Shown: positions 42,028 through 51,112 of the stretch, piece after piece
Numbering within the stretch: the stretch's first letter is position 1
How the letters are laid out: the number at the start of each line of letters is the position of its first letter
NCBI GenBank assembly: GCA_965278985.1
Contig: OZ257131.1
Coordinates: 5,084,001-5,148,000 of the forward strand
From: CAISIP01 sp965278985
GTDB lineage: Bacteria; Pseudomonadota; Gammaproteobacteria; Burkholderiales; Burkholderiaceae_C
Direction of reading: 5' to 3'
Length of the DNA stretch: 64,000 bases
Program-made: the position numbers and the translations under genes
Notes under the pieces: model-generated
The model's database searches: none
What the model was told of the DNA's origin: nothing
Seen by the model: only the letters and a program-made list of their open reading frames with translations

Positions 42028-44568
42028 TCAACTCGCCGCCGTCGCCGCCGCCGCTGCCGCGGTCGCGGGCGCGGGCGCCAGCGCCACCCAGGCCCCGGCG
42101 CGGCGCTGCTCCACCAGCGCGTGTTCGGGGTCGATGCGCAGCAGGTGCAGCCAGCCGTGGTCCACCAGGTCTCGCACCACGGCATGGCGGGCGATCACCG
42201 TCTCGAGCGCGGCGCGTGGCGCCTCGATGAACACCGACAGTCGCAGCGGCGTATGACGCAGCACCTGGCCGTCGTGCAGCGACTGCAGCGGCAGGCCGAT
42301 GCGCAGATCGCCGCCGTTGCCCTCGAACACCCCGATGTGGCCGCCGACCACGTTGTGCAGCAGCTTGTTGCCGCTGCCGAAGCGCCGGTTGTCCACCGTG
42401 GAGGCGTGGTACTGCAGGTTGATCCAGTGCGTCACGACCATCGGGGCGGTCATGATCAGTTCGAGCACGCGCAGGTCCCCATCCTGGCGGTGGTCGTAGT
42501 CGTGCAGGAAGGCGCGGCCCTGCAGATCCAGGCCACGGGTGCGCGCGCGCGGCGCGACGATGAAGGCCGCGCAGTCCGCCAGGCCCCACTCGGGCCGCAC
42601 CTGCGACCAGTCGTTGGCGCGCGTGCGCAGGGCCCGGGCCAGCGCCTCGGGCTGGCCGGCCAGCGCCGCCAGGCCCAGCGCCGGGGCGCGCTCGGCGCGG
42701 GTGCGCCGGCCCGCTGCCTCCAGCGCGCGGCGCAACTGCGCCAGCGGCACGGCCAGGGCGGCGGGCACCTGGTCGTCGTCGTACAGCAGCACCTCGTCGG
42801 TCGTGGTGTTGTGCAGCGCCGCCAGGAAGTATGTGCCAGGCGGGATGGCAAGACCCTGCGCCGCCAGCGCGTTGCGCACCGCCGGGGCGTTGAGCAGGCC
42901 GGCCAGTGCGCGGGCGTTGGCCTCGCCGGTCTGCCCACCGCAGGCGCCACAGTCCAGGCCGGCGGCATGCGGGTTGTTGGCGCTGCGGCTGCCGTGGCCG
43001 GCCAGCAGCACCAGCGGCGCGAAGCCGTGCTGTCGGTCGGGCAGGCCCATGGCGCGCAGGATGCCTGCCACCAGCGTCGCCGCCGCAGCCGGGTCGCTGT
43101 CGGCCAGCGGCAGCTGGGGTGCCTGGCCGCGCGCCTCGGGCGGCAGGCCGGTGTCTTCCCAGCGCGCCGGGGCGCGTTCCGAGGGCAGGCTGTCGGCCAG
43201 CAGCTTGGCGCCGTAGGCCAGGCCGCAGGTCTCCACGAAGCTGAAGCCCGAGGCAGCGCTGGTGCGCAGCGCATTCCAGCGCGCGCTCCAGTGCAGCGCC
43301 TGCTGGCGCCGTGCGGCCAGCATGCCGCCCAGCGGCGCGCCCTCGGCAGCGGGCAACGGGCCGTCGTGCAGCGTCAGCGCCGGCGCCAGCAGGCCGGGCA
43401 GCTGCGGGCGCACCAGGGCGCTGCCGGTCGGCTGCCAGGCTACGGGCAGGCCGAAGAAGCCGGCGAAGCCGCGCGTGTGCACGCCGGCATCGGCCGCCTC
43501 CAGCGCGCGGCGCAAGCGCTCGGAGCGCACGTCGATGCAGAACACGGCCTGCACCTGCGGCGCCGCGTCCACCGCCGCGCCATCTGCGGGGCGGGCCAGC
43601 AGCGCCGACAGCGGCTGCTGGTAGGCCAACTCCAGGGCCTCCTGCAGCCGCCAGTCCACCCGCTGCTCCCGGGCCAGCAGCAAGCTGCGCGCCTCGCAGG
43701 CGCTCCAGGATGCGGCCCAGTCCGGTCCGGCCACCGGCGCGCCGGCGTCCTCAGCTACCTGGGCCAGCAGCAGCTCCCAGGCCATGCGGATGGCGGCCAG
43801 CTCGATCAGTTGCCCGTCGTCCCGATCCTGCAGCCGCGCCTGACAACGCGCATGCGCACACCAGGCGGCCCAGCCGTTGATGCTGAGCAGCGCTGCGCTC
43901 AGGTAGTCGGCATGGGCGGACGCGGCGATGCCCAGCGATGCCAGGGCCTGGGCGATGGCGGCGCCCGGCTCCGTCGGCAAGGCGGCGATGCGGGCAAGCG
44001 CCGAGCGCCGCCCGTCCGGCCAGGGCAGGCCCCGGTCGGCGGCCAGCTGGCGCAGCCAGCCACGGTACAGGCCTTCGGCGCGTGGCGGGCCCCAGCGCGC
44101 CTGGGCATCGTCGAACCAGGCCGCACAGTGCTGGCTGATCTGGTGCGTGACGAGGTCGGACCAGTGCTGGCCGCGGTCCGGCCATGCCGCATCGCACAGG
44201 GCGCTGACCATCGGGAGCCGGGGTAGCGGCGGCGCCGGCGCGTCCGGTGCCTCCAGTGCTGCCACCAGGTCCTCGGCCGTCGGCCGGTCGCCGTGGCGCC
44301 GCGCTACTTCCTCCAGGTGCTGGCGCTGCAGGTGGCCGGCCTGCCACCGGACGCGGAACCAGGCGCGCGGCATGGTCAGCGGCGCCCCGGCCAGCACGCC
44401 CAGGCGCGCGGCGGCCTCGGGCATGGGCTGGCCGATCCAGCCCCAGTACGGGTTGACAGCGATGAAGCGGTCCAGCGGCCAGGTCGGCGCGATGCGGTCG
44501 CAGGCCAGCGCCAGCGCTTCGGTGAGCTGGTGCGCCTGGTGGACGGAGGGGGCGAGCGGTGCGTTCAT
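42028..44568 (-). CDS. dabA: DAB inorganic carbon transporter subunit DabA
   Basis: Peripheral zinc-containing subunit of the DabAB energy-coupled inorganic carbon pump (UPF0753/DUF2309 family), 846 residues. It is thought to convert CO2 to bicarbonate in one direction. The zinc ligands of the characterised protein line up: C344 and D346 in AVFCIDVRSERLR, H525 in LLAGHGSRSANNP, and C540 in AAGLDCGACGGQ. There is no signal peptide or membrane helix, consistent with a cytoplasmic face. The gene follows dabB by 25 bp and is convergent with cbbY. Its genomic link to RuBisCO supports the carbon-uptake role over the generic annotation. Confidence 0.93.
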   Translation of the reverse strand: MNAPLAPSVHQAHQLTEALALACDRIAPTWPLDRFIAVNPYWGWIGQPMPEAAARLGVLAGAPLTMPRAWFRVRWQAGHLQRQHLEEVARRHGDRPTAEDLVAALEAPDAPAPPLPRLPMVSALCDAAWPDRGQHWSDLVTHQISQHCAAWFDDAQARWGPPRAEGLYRGWLRQLAADRGLPWPDGRRSALARIAALPTEPGAAIAQALASLGIAASAHADYLSAALLSINGWAAWCAHARCQARLQDRDDGQLIELAAIRMAWELLLAQVAEDAGAPVAGPDWAASWSACEARSLLLAREQRVDWRLQEALELAYQQPLSALLARPADGAAVDAAPQVQAVFCIDVRSERLRRALEAADAGVHTRGFAGFFGLPVAWQPTGSALVRPQLPGLLAPALTLHDGPLPAAEGAPLGGMLAARRQQALHWSARWNALRTSAASGFSFVETCGLAYGAKLLADSLPSERAPARWEDTGLPPEARGQAPQLPLADSDPAAAATLVAGILRAMGLPDRQHGFAPLVLLAGHGSRSANNPHAAGLDCGACGGQTGEANARALAGLLNAPAVRNALAAQGLAIPPGTYFLAALHNTTTDEVLLYDDDQVPAALAVPLAQLRRALEAAGRRTRAERAPALGLAALAGQPEALARALRTRANDWSQVRPEWGLADCAAFIVAPRARTRGLDLQGRAFLHDYDHRQDGDLRVLELIMTAPMVVTHWINLQYHASTVDNRRFGSGNKLLHNVVGGHIGVFEGNGGDLRIGLPLQSLHDGQVLRHTPLRLSVFIEAPRAALETVIARHAVVRDLVDHGWLHLLRIDPEHALVEQRRAGAWVALAPAPATAAAAAATAAS

Positions 44569-44593
44569 GGAGCGGTCCTCGGTCGGTGGGCGG

Positions 44594-46168
44594 TCACAGG
44601 GGCTCGGGGAGGGCTGCCGTGGCTGCGCTGCGGCGCGGGCGAGGTGGCGGCCAGCGGCGAAACAGGGCGTGGCTGAAGCGTTCGTCCAGGAACAGGCCGC
44701 CGTAGCACCAGGGGTACAGGGCCCGTGCCAGGGCGCCGTCCGGCCGGGCCGTCAGCACGCACTGCAGCACGAACAGCAGGCAGAAGGCGCCGCCCACCAG
44801 CGCCCACCATGGGAAGGCCGGTGCCGCCGCCTGCGGCGCCACCAGCGGCTGCAGCAGGCCGTGCAGCCCGAAGTACACGCTGGCCAGCACGAAGCAGGTG
44901 GCGGCCGCGCGCGACCAGGCCAGCGGCGTGCGCGCCTGCAGCAGCAACGGCACCAGGGCCAGGGCCACGATGCCGCCCGCTACCCACAGGGCCGGTGTGG
45001 CCGCGGCTGGCACGCCCCAGGCCACCGCGGCGGCGCCGGCCAGGCCCAGCGCTGCGGCGGCCGCCAGACCCTGCGCTGACAGGCCGGGTGCCGGCCAGGC
45101 CACGCCCAGCTGGCGCAGCTGCGCCTGGCGCACCACGCCACCAGCGCTCAGGAAGGCATGGGCCTTGTACAGCGAGTGCGCCACCAGGTGCAGCAGCGCC
45201 ATCTCCCACAGGCCCAGGCCGCACTGCAGCAGCATGAATCCCATCTGTGCGCAGGTGGACCAGGCCAGTGCCACCTTGATGCTGATGCGCGTGGTCATCA
45301 CCAGCGCGGCGACGACGGCGCTCGCCGTGCCGGCGATGACCAGCAGCGCGCTGGCCGCCGGCACTTCGGCCACCAGTGGCGCGAGCCGCAGCATCACGAA
45401 ACCGCCCAGGTTGACCACACCCGCATGCAGCAATGCCGACACCGGCGTGGGCGCCTCCATCACCTGGATCAGCCAGCCGTGGAACGGCAACTGCGCGCAC
45501 TTGAGCACAGCGGCCAGCACCACCAGCAGCACCGCGCACTGGGTGCGCAGGCTCTGCGTGGGCACGGCGGCAGCCTTCAGCGCCAGCGCGTCGAGGCGCA
45601 GCGTGCCGAACTCCAGCGCCAGCAGCGCGCAGGCGCCGAACATCGCCGCGTCGGCCGCGCGCCCGAGCAGGAACTTCTTGTGGGCGGCGACCAGTGCCGC
45701 CGGCCGGTCGCCGAAGAAGGTCAGCAGCCGGTGCAGCAGCAGGCTGGTGGCCGTCCATGCGAGCGCGACCACCAGCAGGTGGTTGCTGGCGATCACCACC
45801 AGCACCGCGGCCAGCGTGGCCAGCAGGCTGCGCAGGTAGCCGGCCTGGCCTGGTTCACCGGCCAGGTACTGCTGCGAAAAACGCACGATGGTCCAGCCGA
45901 TGAAGGCGACCAGCGTGGCGACGATGGCGCCGGCCACATCGACGCGCACGCCATGCCACTGGCCGCCACCGGCCAGAGCCAGCGCTGCCAGGCCGCCCAT
46001 TGCCAGTGCCAGCACCAGGCCCGCCACACCGCGCGCCCGGCGCCAGGCTGCGGCGTGTGGCTGGCGCAGGAGCAGCGCGGCCCCGAGTGCGGCGGCCAGG
46101 GCGGGTGCCATCGCCAGGGCAGCGTGCCAGGCCGCCAATTGCGGCGGTTCGATCGGCGATGCGGTCAT
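44594..46168 (-). CDS. dabB: DAB inorganic carbon transporter subunit DabB (NuoL-like)
   Basis: Membrane subunit of the DabAB pump, related to cation/proton-translocating NuoL/MrpA proteins, 524 residues with many hydrophobic helices. Proton-channel hallmarks include the lysine/glutamate sequence KCAQLPFHGWLIQVMEAPTP and VSALLHAGVVNLGGFVMLRL, as well as HSLYKAHAFLSAGG. The ATG at 46168 has GGAGAAG five bases upstream; the frame is open further upstream but leaves the family. It heads a two-gene operon with dabA, divergent from a LysR gene. It is expected to use the proton gradient. Confidence 0.92.
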   Translation of the reverse strand: MTASPIEPPQLAAWHAALAMAPALAAALGAALLLRQPHAAAWRRARGVAGLVLALAMGGLAALALAGGGQWHGVRVDVAGAIVATLVAFIGWTIVRFSQQYLAGEPGQAGYLRSLLATLAAVLVVIASNHLLVVALAWTATSLLLHRLLTFFGDRPAALVAAHKKFLLGRAADAAMFGACALLALEFGTLRLDALALKAAAVPTQSLRTQCAVLLVVLAAVLKCAQLPFHGWLIQVMEAPTPVSALLHAGVVNLGGFVMLRLAPLVAEVPAASALLVIAGTASAVVAALVMTTRISIKVALAWSTCAQMGFMLLQCGLGLWEMALLHLVAHSLYKAHAFLSAGGVVRQAQLRQLGVAWPAPGLSAQGLAAAAALGLAGAAAVAWGVPAAATPALWVAGGIVALALVPLLLQARTPLAWSRAAATCFVLASVYFGLHGLLQPLVAPQAAAPAFPWWALVGGAFCLLFVLQCVLTARPDGALARALYPWCYGGLFLDERFSHALFRRWPPPRPRRSAATAALPEPL

Positions 46169-46243
46169 CGTGGCTTCTCCAAGCAGGTGCAAGGGTGCAG
46201 TGCCGCGACTTTGCCGCGCTTCGGACCCTCCGTAAAATTCATT

Positions 46244-46263
46244 GTTCAGCTTGATTCGTGAAC
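46244..46263. promoter_or_regulatory. Candidate LysR operator between dabB and its regulator gene
   Basis: GTTCA-N10-TGAAC is a dyad with five-base arms, containing the T-N11-A arrangement common for LTTR sites. It lies in the 117-bp divergent region, 22 bp before the LysR ATG. Assignment to this LysR protein is inference. Confidence 0.45.
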
Positions 46264-46285
46264 GAAAACAGAACGATGGGCACCC

Positions 46286-47194
46286 ATGCTGCGCCTGAAC
46301 TACCACCACCTGCATTACTTCTGGGCCGTTGCGAAGGAGGGCAACTTCACACGGGCCGCAGCGCGGCTGCATGTGTCGCAGTCGGCGCTGTCCACGCAGA
46401 TCAAGCAACTCGAAGAGCAGCTGGGCCAGGCGCTGTTCACGCGCCAGGGCCGCAGCCTGCAGCTGACCGAGGCCGGGCGGCTGGCGCTGGGCTATGCTGA
46501 GTCGATCTTCGCCTCCGGTGGCGAGCTGGTGGCTTTGCTGCGCGAAGGCCGGCGTGCACAGCGTCAGGTGCTGCGCATCGGCGCGGTGGCCACGCTGTCG
46601 CGCAACTTCCAGGAGAACTTCGTGGCGCCGCTGCTGGCGCGCGAGGATGTGGAGCTGGTGCTGCAATCGGGCAGCCTGGCCGACCTGCTGGCGCGCCTGC
46701 GCGTGCACACGCTGGACCTGGTGCTGTCCAACCAGCGCGTGCACGGCCATGGCGACGATGCCTGGCGTTGCCGGCGCATTGCGCGCCAGCCTGTCAGCCT
46801 GGTGGGCCGGCCGCTGCCGCGCCGCAAGACGTTTCGCTTTCCGCAGGACCTGGCCGACGTGCCGCTGATGCTGCCGGGCCGCGACAGCGAGATCCGCGCC
46901 GGCTTCGATCTGCTCTGCGAGCAGCTGGGTATCCGCTACCGGCTACGCGCCGAAGTGGACGACATGGCCCTGCTGCGACTGCTGGCGCGCGATGCCGATG
47001 GCGTGGCGCTGGTGCCCAGTGTGGTGGTGCAGGACGAGCTGCGCACAGGCCGGCTCGTCGAGTACGTGGTGGTGCCGGGATTGCAGGAGAACTTCTACGC
47101 CATCACGGTGCCGCGCCGTTTCGAGCTGCCGCTGGTCAAGGAGCTGGTCAGCCGGCCCGAGGCCGAGGTGCTGGCGTCCACCACCAGGGGGTGA
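46286..47194 (+). CDS. LysR-type regulator divergent from dabBA
   Basis: LTTR of 302 residues, of the NhaR-like branch. The HTH region LNYHHLHYFWAVAKEGNFTR and AARLHVSQSALSTQIKQLEE is canonical. The effector domain reads QRQVLRIGAVATLSRNFQEN onwards. It is divergent from dabBA, so it likely controls Ci uptake, possibly in response to low inorganic carbon or sodium/pH. It is distinct from cbbR. Its stop is 38 bp from the convergent puhE stop. Confidence 0.88.
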   Translation: MLRLNYHHLHYFWAVAKEGNFTRAAARLHVSQSALSTQIKQLEEQLGQALFTRQGRSLQLTEAGRLALGYAESIFASGGELVALLREGRRAQRQVLRIGAVATLSRNFQENFVAPLLAREDVELVLQSGSLADLLARLRVHTLDLVLSNQRVHGHGDDAWRCRRIARQPVSLVGRPLPRRKTFRFPQDLADVPLMLPGRDSEIRAGFDLLCEQLGIRYRLRAEVDDMALLRLLARDADGVALVPSVVVQDELRTGRLVEYVVVPGLQENFYAITVPRRFELPLVKELVSRPEAEVLASTTRG

Positions 47195-47232
47195 GGCTCA
47201 GTGCGCGCTGCCGTGGGCCCGGGCGCACTGGC

Positions 47233-48003
47233 TCAGGTCTCGCGCTGCTCCCGCGAGCGCATGCCCCAGGCCCAGAGCTTCTCGCTGGGCAGCGGCAGCA
47301 CCATGAACCAGTGCTCCAGCACGGCCAGGCTCAGCAGCGTGGCCACCAGGCAGGTGCCGACGACGTCGAAGGGGCTGGTGGCCGGATGCGCGGCCGCCTG
47401 CCACACCGCACCCGCCGCCAACGTGCCGGCGATCACCGAGCTGGCGAACAGCGCGTTGCTGGGCCGCTGGCGGAAGTAGCTGTGCATGTAGCGCAGGTGC
47501 TCGGGCAGGAACTGCTCGTTGAGGTTGCGCACGCCCAGGAACACGTTGAGCTTGGCCGACAGGCGCATCACCCACAGTGCGAGGAAGGTCCACAGCGCGA
47601 CCTGGTTGGGCTGGCCCCAGGTCAGCCACAGGATCATGGCGCCCAAGGCCAGCAGTGCCAGCTCGTGCCACAGGATCGCCATGATGGCGTGGCCCACGCG
47701 GCGCCAGCCGGTAGACCCCGGTGGGCAGGGGCTGCGGCGCGGGCCGGTCACGTAGCCGAGCAAAAAGCCCAGCTCCTGCCAGCCCCAGACGGCGATGGCG
47801 GCGGTGAAGGCCAGGTACGCGCCGCTGACACGTGTGTCACCCGCGGTCACTGCCACGCCGCACAGCGCGACGCCCAGCAGCACCGTGGCCACGGCCATCA
47901 GCGTGCCATGCCAGCGCCTCGGCAGGCCGTTCAGGTACAGGATCACGCCCGTGCTCGCCCACCAGACCACGAGTGTGTAGAGCAGCGGGGCGAGCAGCCG
48001 CAT
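47233..48003 (-). CDS. puhE: Photosynthetic complex assembly protein PuhE
   Basis: Multi-spanning inner membrane protein of 256 residues (DUF3623 family) with about seven hydrophobic segments. Conserved stretches include AAIAVWGWQELGFLLGYVTG, HELALLALGAMILWL and WVMRLSAKLNVFLGVRNLNE. Family members are needed for normal reaction-centre levels or BChl regulation. It is the last gene of the superoperon, 55 bp behind acsF. Identification relies on family resemblance plus position. Confidence 0.9.
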   Translation of the reverse strand: MRLLAPLLYTLVVWWASTGVILYLNGLPRRWHGTLMAVATVLLGVALCGVAVTAGDTRVSGAYLAFTAAIAVWGWQELGFLLGYVTGPRRSPCPPGSTGWRRVGHAIMAILWHELALLALGAMILWLTWGQPNQVALWTFLALWVMRLSAKLNVFLGVRNLNEQFLPEHLRYMHSYFRQRPSNALFASSVIAGTLAAGAVWQAAAHPATSPFDVVGTCLVATLLSLAVLEHWFMVLPLPSEKLWAWGMRSREQRET

Positions 48004-48058
48004 GGTGATGGTCTCGTTGAAGCGGTGGTGGCGGTGGTGAAGCGGGTGCGCGCGGGGC

Positions 48059-49129
48059 CTACCAGCTCGGCGCCACGCGCATGTCTGCCGGCAGCGCGTG
48101 CTGCTTCACCGGCCGCAGGTACAGGCGCAGGAAGCAGGCGCCGGCGCCCAGGGCGCCCCAGGCCTGCTGCAACTTGCCCACCACGCCGCCACGCTGCTTG
48201 GCCGCGTCGATGCGACGCGACCAGTGCAGCAGCCGCTCCAGCCCGGCGCGGAATGCGGGCGCATCCGTGTCCAGGCTGATCGGGAACACCTGCTGGCTGA
48301 TCTCGGTGGTGATGTCGAAGACCTTGTAGTCGTAGGTGGTCGGGTCCATGCCCAGCGCCTCGGCCAGCCAGGGGCGCGTGTGGTCACGCACGTACATGGT
48401 GGCGTACACCGCCAGCAGGAAGAAGCGGATCAGCAGCACATTGCCTCCCTGCAGCAGGTGGGGCTGCGCGCGCATCAGCAGCGCGAAGGATTCGCCGTGG
48501 CGGAATTCGTCGTTGCACCAGCGCTCGAACCAGCGAAAGATCGGATGGAAGCGGTGTTCCGGATGCCGCTCCAGCTGGCGGAAGATCGTGATGTAGCGCG
48601 CGTAGCCGATCTTCTCGCTGAGGTAGGTGGCGTAGTAGATGTACTTGGGCTTGAAGAAGGTGTAGGCCTTGGTACGCTTGAGGTTCACCAGGTCCACGCC
48701 CAGGCCGAAGTCTTTCAGCGACTGGTTCAGGAAGTTGGCATGCCGCGACTCGTCGCGCGTCATGTATCGCATCAGCCGCTTGATCTCGGGGTTGTCCACG
48801 TGCTTGGCGATCTCGGCATACAGCACGCAGCCGCTGTACTCGCTGGTGAGCGAGCTGACCAGGAACTCCTGGAAGTCACGGCGCAGCTGCGGCGACCACT
48901 GGGCCGAGGCGGCGGTCACCTCGGCCGCGAAGGCGGCGTCGCGCTGGAAGTGGTCGTGGTTGTTGTCGCCCTCGTACTCGGCCATCATGGTGTCCCACTC
49001 GGCGCGCACCGGGCTCACGTCCAGCTGGTTCATGGCCGCGTAGTCGGTGGTGTAGAAGCGCGGCGTGAGCACCGTCTCCTGCTTGGCCAGGCGGGCGGCG
49101 TCGTCGGGGGAGTGCAGCTCGGCTTGCAT
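48059..49129 (-). CDS. acsF: Mg-protoporphyrin IX monomethyl ester (oxidative) cyclase AcsF
   Basis: Di-iron enzyme of 356 residues that forms the isocyclic ring E of (bacterio)chlorophyll with molecular oxygen. The metal-binding motifs DESRH (in MTRDESRHANFLNQ) and DEFRH (in WCNDEFRHGESFALLMRA) are visible, with upstream glutamates. The N-terminus TVLTPRFYTTDYAAMNQLDV is typical. The anaerobic alternative BchE is not in this window, so BChl synthesis here appears fitted to aerobic conditions. It follows puhC by 23 bp. Confidence 0.95.
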   Translation of the reverse strand: MQAELHSPDDAARLAKQETVLTPRFYTTDYAAMNQLDVSPVRAEWDTMMAEYEGDNNHDHFQRDAAFAAEVTAASAQWSPQLRRDFQEFLVSSLTSEYSGCVLYAEIAKHVDNPEIKRLMRYMTRDESRHANFLNQSLKDFGLGVDLVNLKRTKAYTFFKPKYIYYATYLSEKIGYARYITIFRQLERHPEHRFHPIFRWFERWCNDEFRHGESFALLMRAQPHLLQGGNVLLIRFFLLAVYATMYVRDHTRPWLAEALGMDPTTYDYKVFDITTEISQQVFPISLDTDAPAFRAGLERLLHWSRRIDAAKQRGGVVGKLQQAWGALGAGACFLRLYLRPVKQHALPADMRVAPSW

Positions 49130-49152
49130 GGTGGTTCCTTGGGATCAGGCTC

Positions 49153-49578
49153 TCAGAGCAGGCGTGCGAACACGGCGGCATTCACCGGTCCGAAGGATTC
49201 GAGGTCGACACGGCGCTGCGTGGCAGGGTCGATCAGGGTCAGGCGGCCGTCGCTGCGGCCGATCAGCTCGAAGGGCATCTCCGGGCCCAGCCCACGGCGC
49301 TTGCGCTCGCGCACCAAGCCCCGCATGGTGCTGCGGATGAAGCCACCAGTGCCGGCCACCACGGTTTCCAGCACCTTGCCGCTGCGGTCGTCGAGGACCT
49401 GCAGGCTGCCGTCTTCCACGTCGTTGAAACGCAGCGCGCGCTGCGAGAGCGTGGGGGCGTCGGCCTGCTGCCGGATGTCGATGCCGGTCAGCCGCACGGC
49501 CGTCGTGGCCGCCAGCACGCACAGTACGAGCACGACCATCGCGAGCAGCGGCAAGGGGGCCAGGCGTTGGGTTTTCAT
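49153..49578 (-). CDS. puhC: Photosynthetic complex assembly protein PuhC
   Basis: Membrane-anchored assembly factor of 141 residues. One N-terminal helix (PLPLLAMVVLVLCVLAATTA) is followed by a periplasmic domain with RALRFNDVEDGSLQVLDDRS and GTGGFIRSTMRGLVRERKRR, conserved in PuhC. It helps organise the RC-LH1 complex. It lies 21 bp after puhB. Confidence 0.93.
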   Translation of the reverse strand: MKTQRLAPLPLLAMVVLVLCVLAATTAVRLTGIDIRQQADAPTLSQRALRFNDVEDGSLQVLDDRSGKVLETVVAGTGGFIRSTMRGLVRERKRRGLGPEMPFELIGRSDGRLTLIDPATQRRVDLESFGPVNAAVFARLL

Positions 49579-49599
49579 GGTGATCTCTTCGCGGTTGTC

Positions 49600-50349
49600 T
49601 CAGGCGTGGGCGTGCGCGTGGCCGTGCACGGGGTGCGATGGCGTGGACGCTGCTGCCGGAACATCGCGCACATCCCGTGCATCGCGAACGGGTCGGCGCG
49701 GCAGCGGCTGCGCCACCTCCTCCACCGGCATGGCGGCCTGCGCATGCGCCACCTGCAGTGCGTGCGACAGCTGCGCCGCGACAGCAGCAGCCTGCGCTTC
49801 GGGCAGTGCGCGCAGCATTGGCTGCGGCTGGCGCAGGTGCCAGGGGCGTGCGTGGGGCCACAGGTGCGGGTAGGCGATGCGGTCGTCGCCGGCCAGCGCC
49901 AGCGCGATCTCGCCGCTGCCCTTGCGCTCGCGCAGGCTGGCGGCGGCAATGCGCTTGAGCGGCAGGTTGAAGGTGATGGAGAGCACCACGCCGATGCGCA
50001 TGACCACGCGCGCACTCGTCAGCGTGTATATGCTGGTGCGTGCCAGCAGCCAGGCAAAGCCTGCGATCAAGCCAAGGCCCAGGCTGATCGGCGCCAGCAT
50101 GACCAGGCAGCCCATCAGCGCGGCGCCCAGGCCCATGCCGTCGTACAGATCGCTGGCCAGCCGCCACACCAGCAGCAGCGCGAAGTACAGGGCCACCTTG
50201 CGGATGTGCAGCACCTGCACGGCCAGCAGCTTGGCATCGGGGCTGCCCTGCCACAGCAGCTTTTCGCCAGCTGGCAGTTCCTCCGGCAGGCCGTGGCTCG
50301 CCTCGAACTCGTGTTCGTGCGCGGGCTCCAGGATGTTGACGGCCTTCAC
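49600..50349 (-). CDS. puhB: Photosynthetic complex assembly protein PuhB
   Basis: Reaction-centre assembly factor of 249 residues with a bacterial PH-like core. The N-terminus EFEASHGLPEELPAGEKLLW is the PuhB hallmark, followed by three hydrophobic segments and LLARTSIYTLTSARVVMRIG. The C-terminus ends in HPVHGHAHAHA, an unusual histidine-rich tail. The ATG overlaps the puhA stop by four bases. It acts early in reaction-centre assembly. Confidence 0.93.
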   Translation of the reverse strand: MKAVNILEPAHEHEFEASHGLPEELPAGEKLLWQGSPDAKLLAVQVLHIRKVALYFALLLVWRLASDLYDGMGLGAALMGCLVMLAPISLGLGLIAGFAWLLARTSIYTLTSARVVMRIGVVLSITFNLPLKRIAAASLRERKGSGEIALALAGDDRIAYPHLWPHARPWHLRQPQPMLRALPEAQAAAVAAQLSHALQVAHAQAAMPVEEVAQPLPRRPVRDARDVRDVPAAASTPSHPVHGHAHAHA

Positions 50350-51101
50350 AGCAGCGGCTCCTGGCGGGCGGCCGTGGCGTACAGCGTGCCGGCGCCGTAG
50401 TAGGCCATGATCTTTTCTTCTTCCAGCATGGTCACCAGGTCCGCGTCACGCGTGCCGGGCACGTCGGCGAACTGGTGGCCCAGGATGGAGCGGACCAGCA
50501 CGCGGCGCTTTTGCACCCGCGCGAAGTTGATGGGCAGCAGCACGCGGCGTCCGCTGGTGGTCTGCAGCTCGACGTAGCGGAACAGCATTTCGGCGCGGTC
50601 CACCCACATGTCGACCACGGTGCCGCCTTCGATCATGTCGTCGCCATAGACCGGCAGGCCGCGTGGGTCCACATCCTCGCGCGCCACGCCGAAGCCGGTG
50701 GCCGCGCGCAGCGGCACGATACGCGCGTCGCCTTCTACCGTGCGGTCGGGCCGGTCCGCGCGGTCGGCCCAGGCACCCGGGCCGACACCGGCCAGCAGCG
50801 GATTGCCCGTCGGCTCCAGCGGCAGGCCGCGGTACACGCCCTCGTGCAGCGGCGGCTGGTTGTCCCGCCGCGCATTGGGAACCTGCAGCGTGCTGCCGTC
50901 GGCCATGCGGTAGGTCTTGGGCTCGGGCACCGCGGGCCAGCCCTGGTGCTTGATGCGGCCCGAGCGGTCCGACTCCAGCGGATAACCCTCGCGCTTGTTC
51001 TCGCGGTGGAGGTAGTAGATGAGGCCCGCGAAGAACACCCAGAAGGCGTAGAGCACGATTTGGGCGACGTCGATATAGCCCGTGATGGCACCAGTTTCCA
51101 T
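50346..51101 (-). CDS. puhA: Photosynthetic reaction centre H subunit
   Basis: H subunit of the type II reaction centre, 251 residues. A single N-terminal transmembrane helix (IVLYAFWVFFAGLIYYLHRE) is followed by NKREGYPLESDRSGR, the conserved cytoplasmic start, and by the beta-rich domain containing VPLRAATGFGVAREDVDPRG. The H subunit controls proton uptake to QB. It sits between lhaA (11 bp upstream) and puhB (overlapping). Confidence 0.96.
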   Translation of the reverse strand: METGAITGYIDVAQIVLYAFWVFFAGLIYYLHRENKREGYPLESDRSGRIKHQGWPAVPEPKTYRMADGSTLQVPNARRDNQPPLHEGVYRGLPLEPTGNPLLAGVGPGAWADRADRPDRTVEGDARIVPLRAATGFGVAREDVDPRGLPVYGDDMIEGGTVVDMWVDRAEMLFRYVELQTTSGRRVLLPINFARVQKRRVLVRSILGHQFADVPGTRDADLVTMLEEEKIMAYYGAGTLYATAARQEPLL

Positions 51102-51112
51102 GGAGTTCTCCT

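Noticed and set aside
34433..47194. Carboxysome or CsoS/Ccm genes near RuBisCO
   Set aside because: All genes in the region are assigned and none is a shell protein or carboxysomal carbonic anhydrase.
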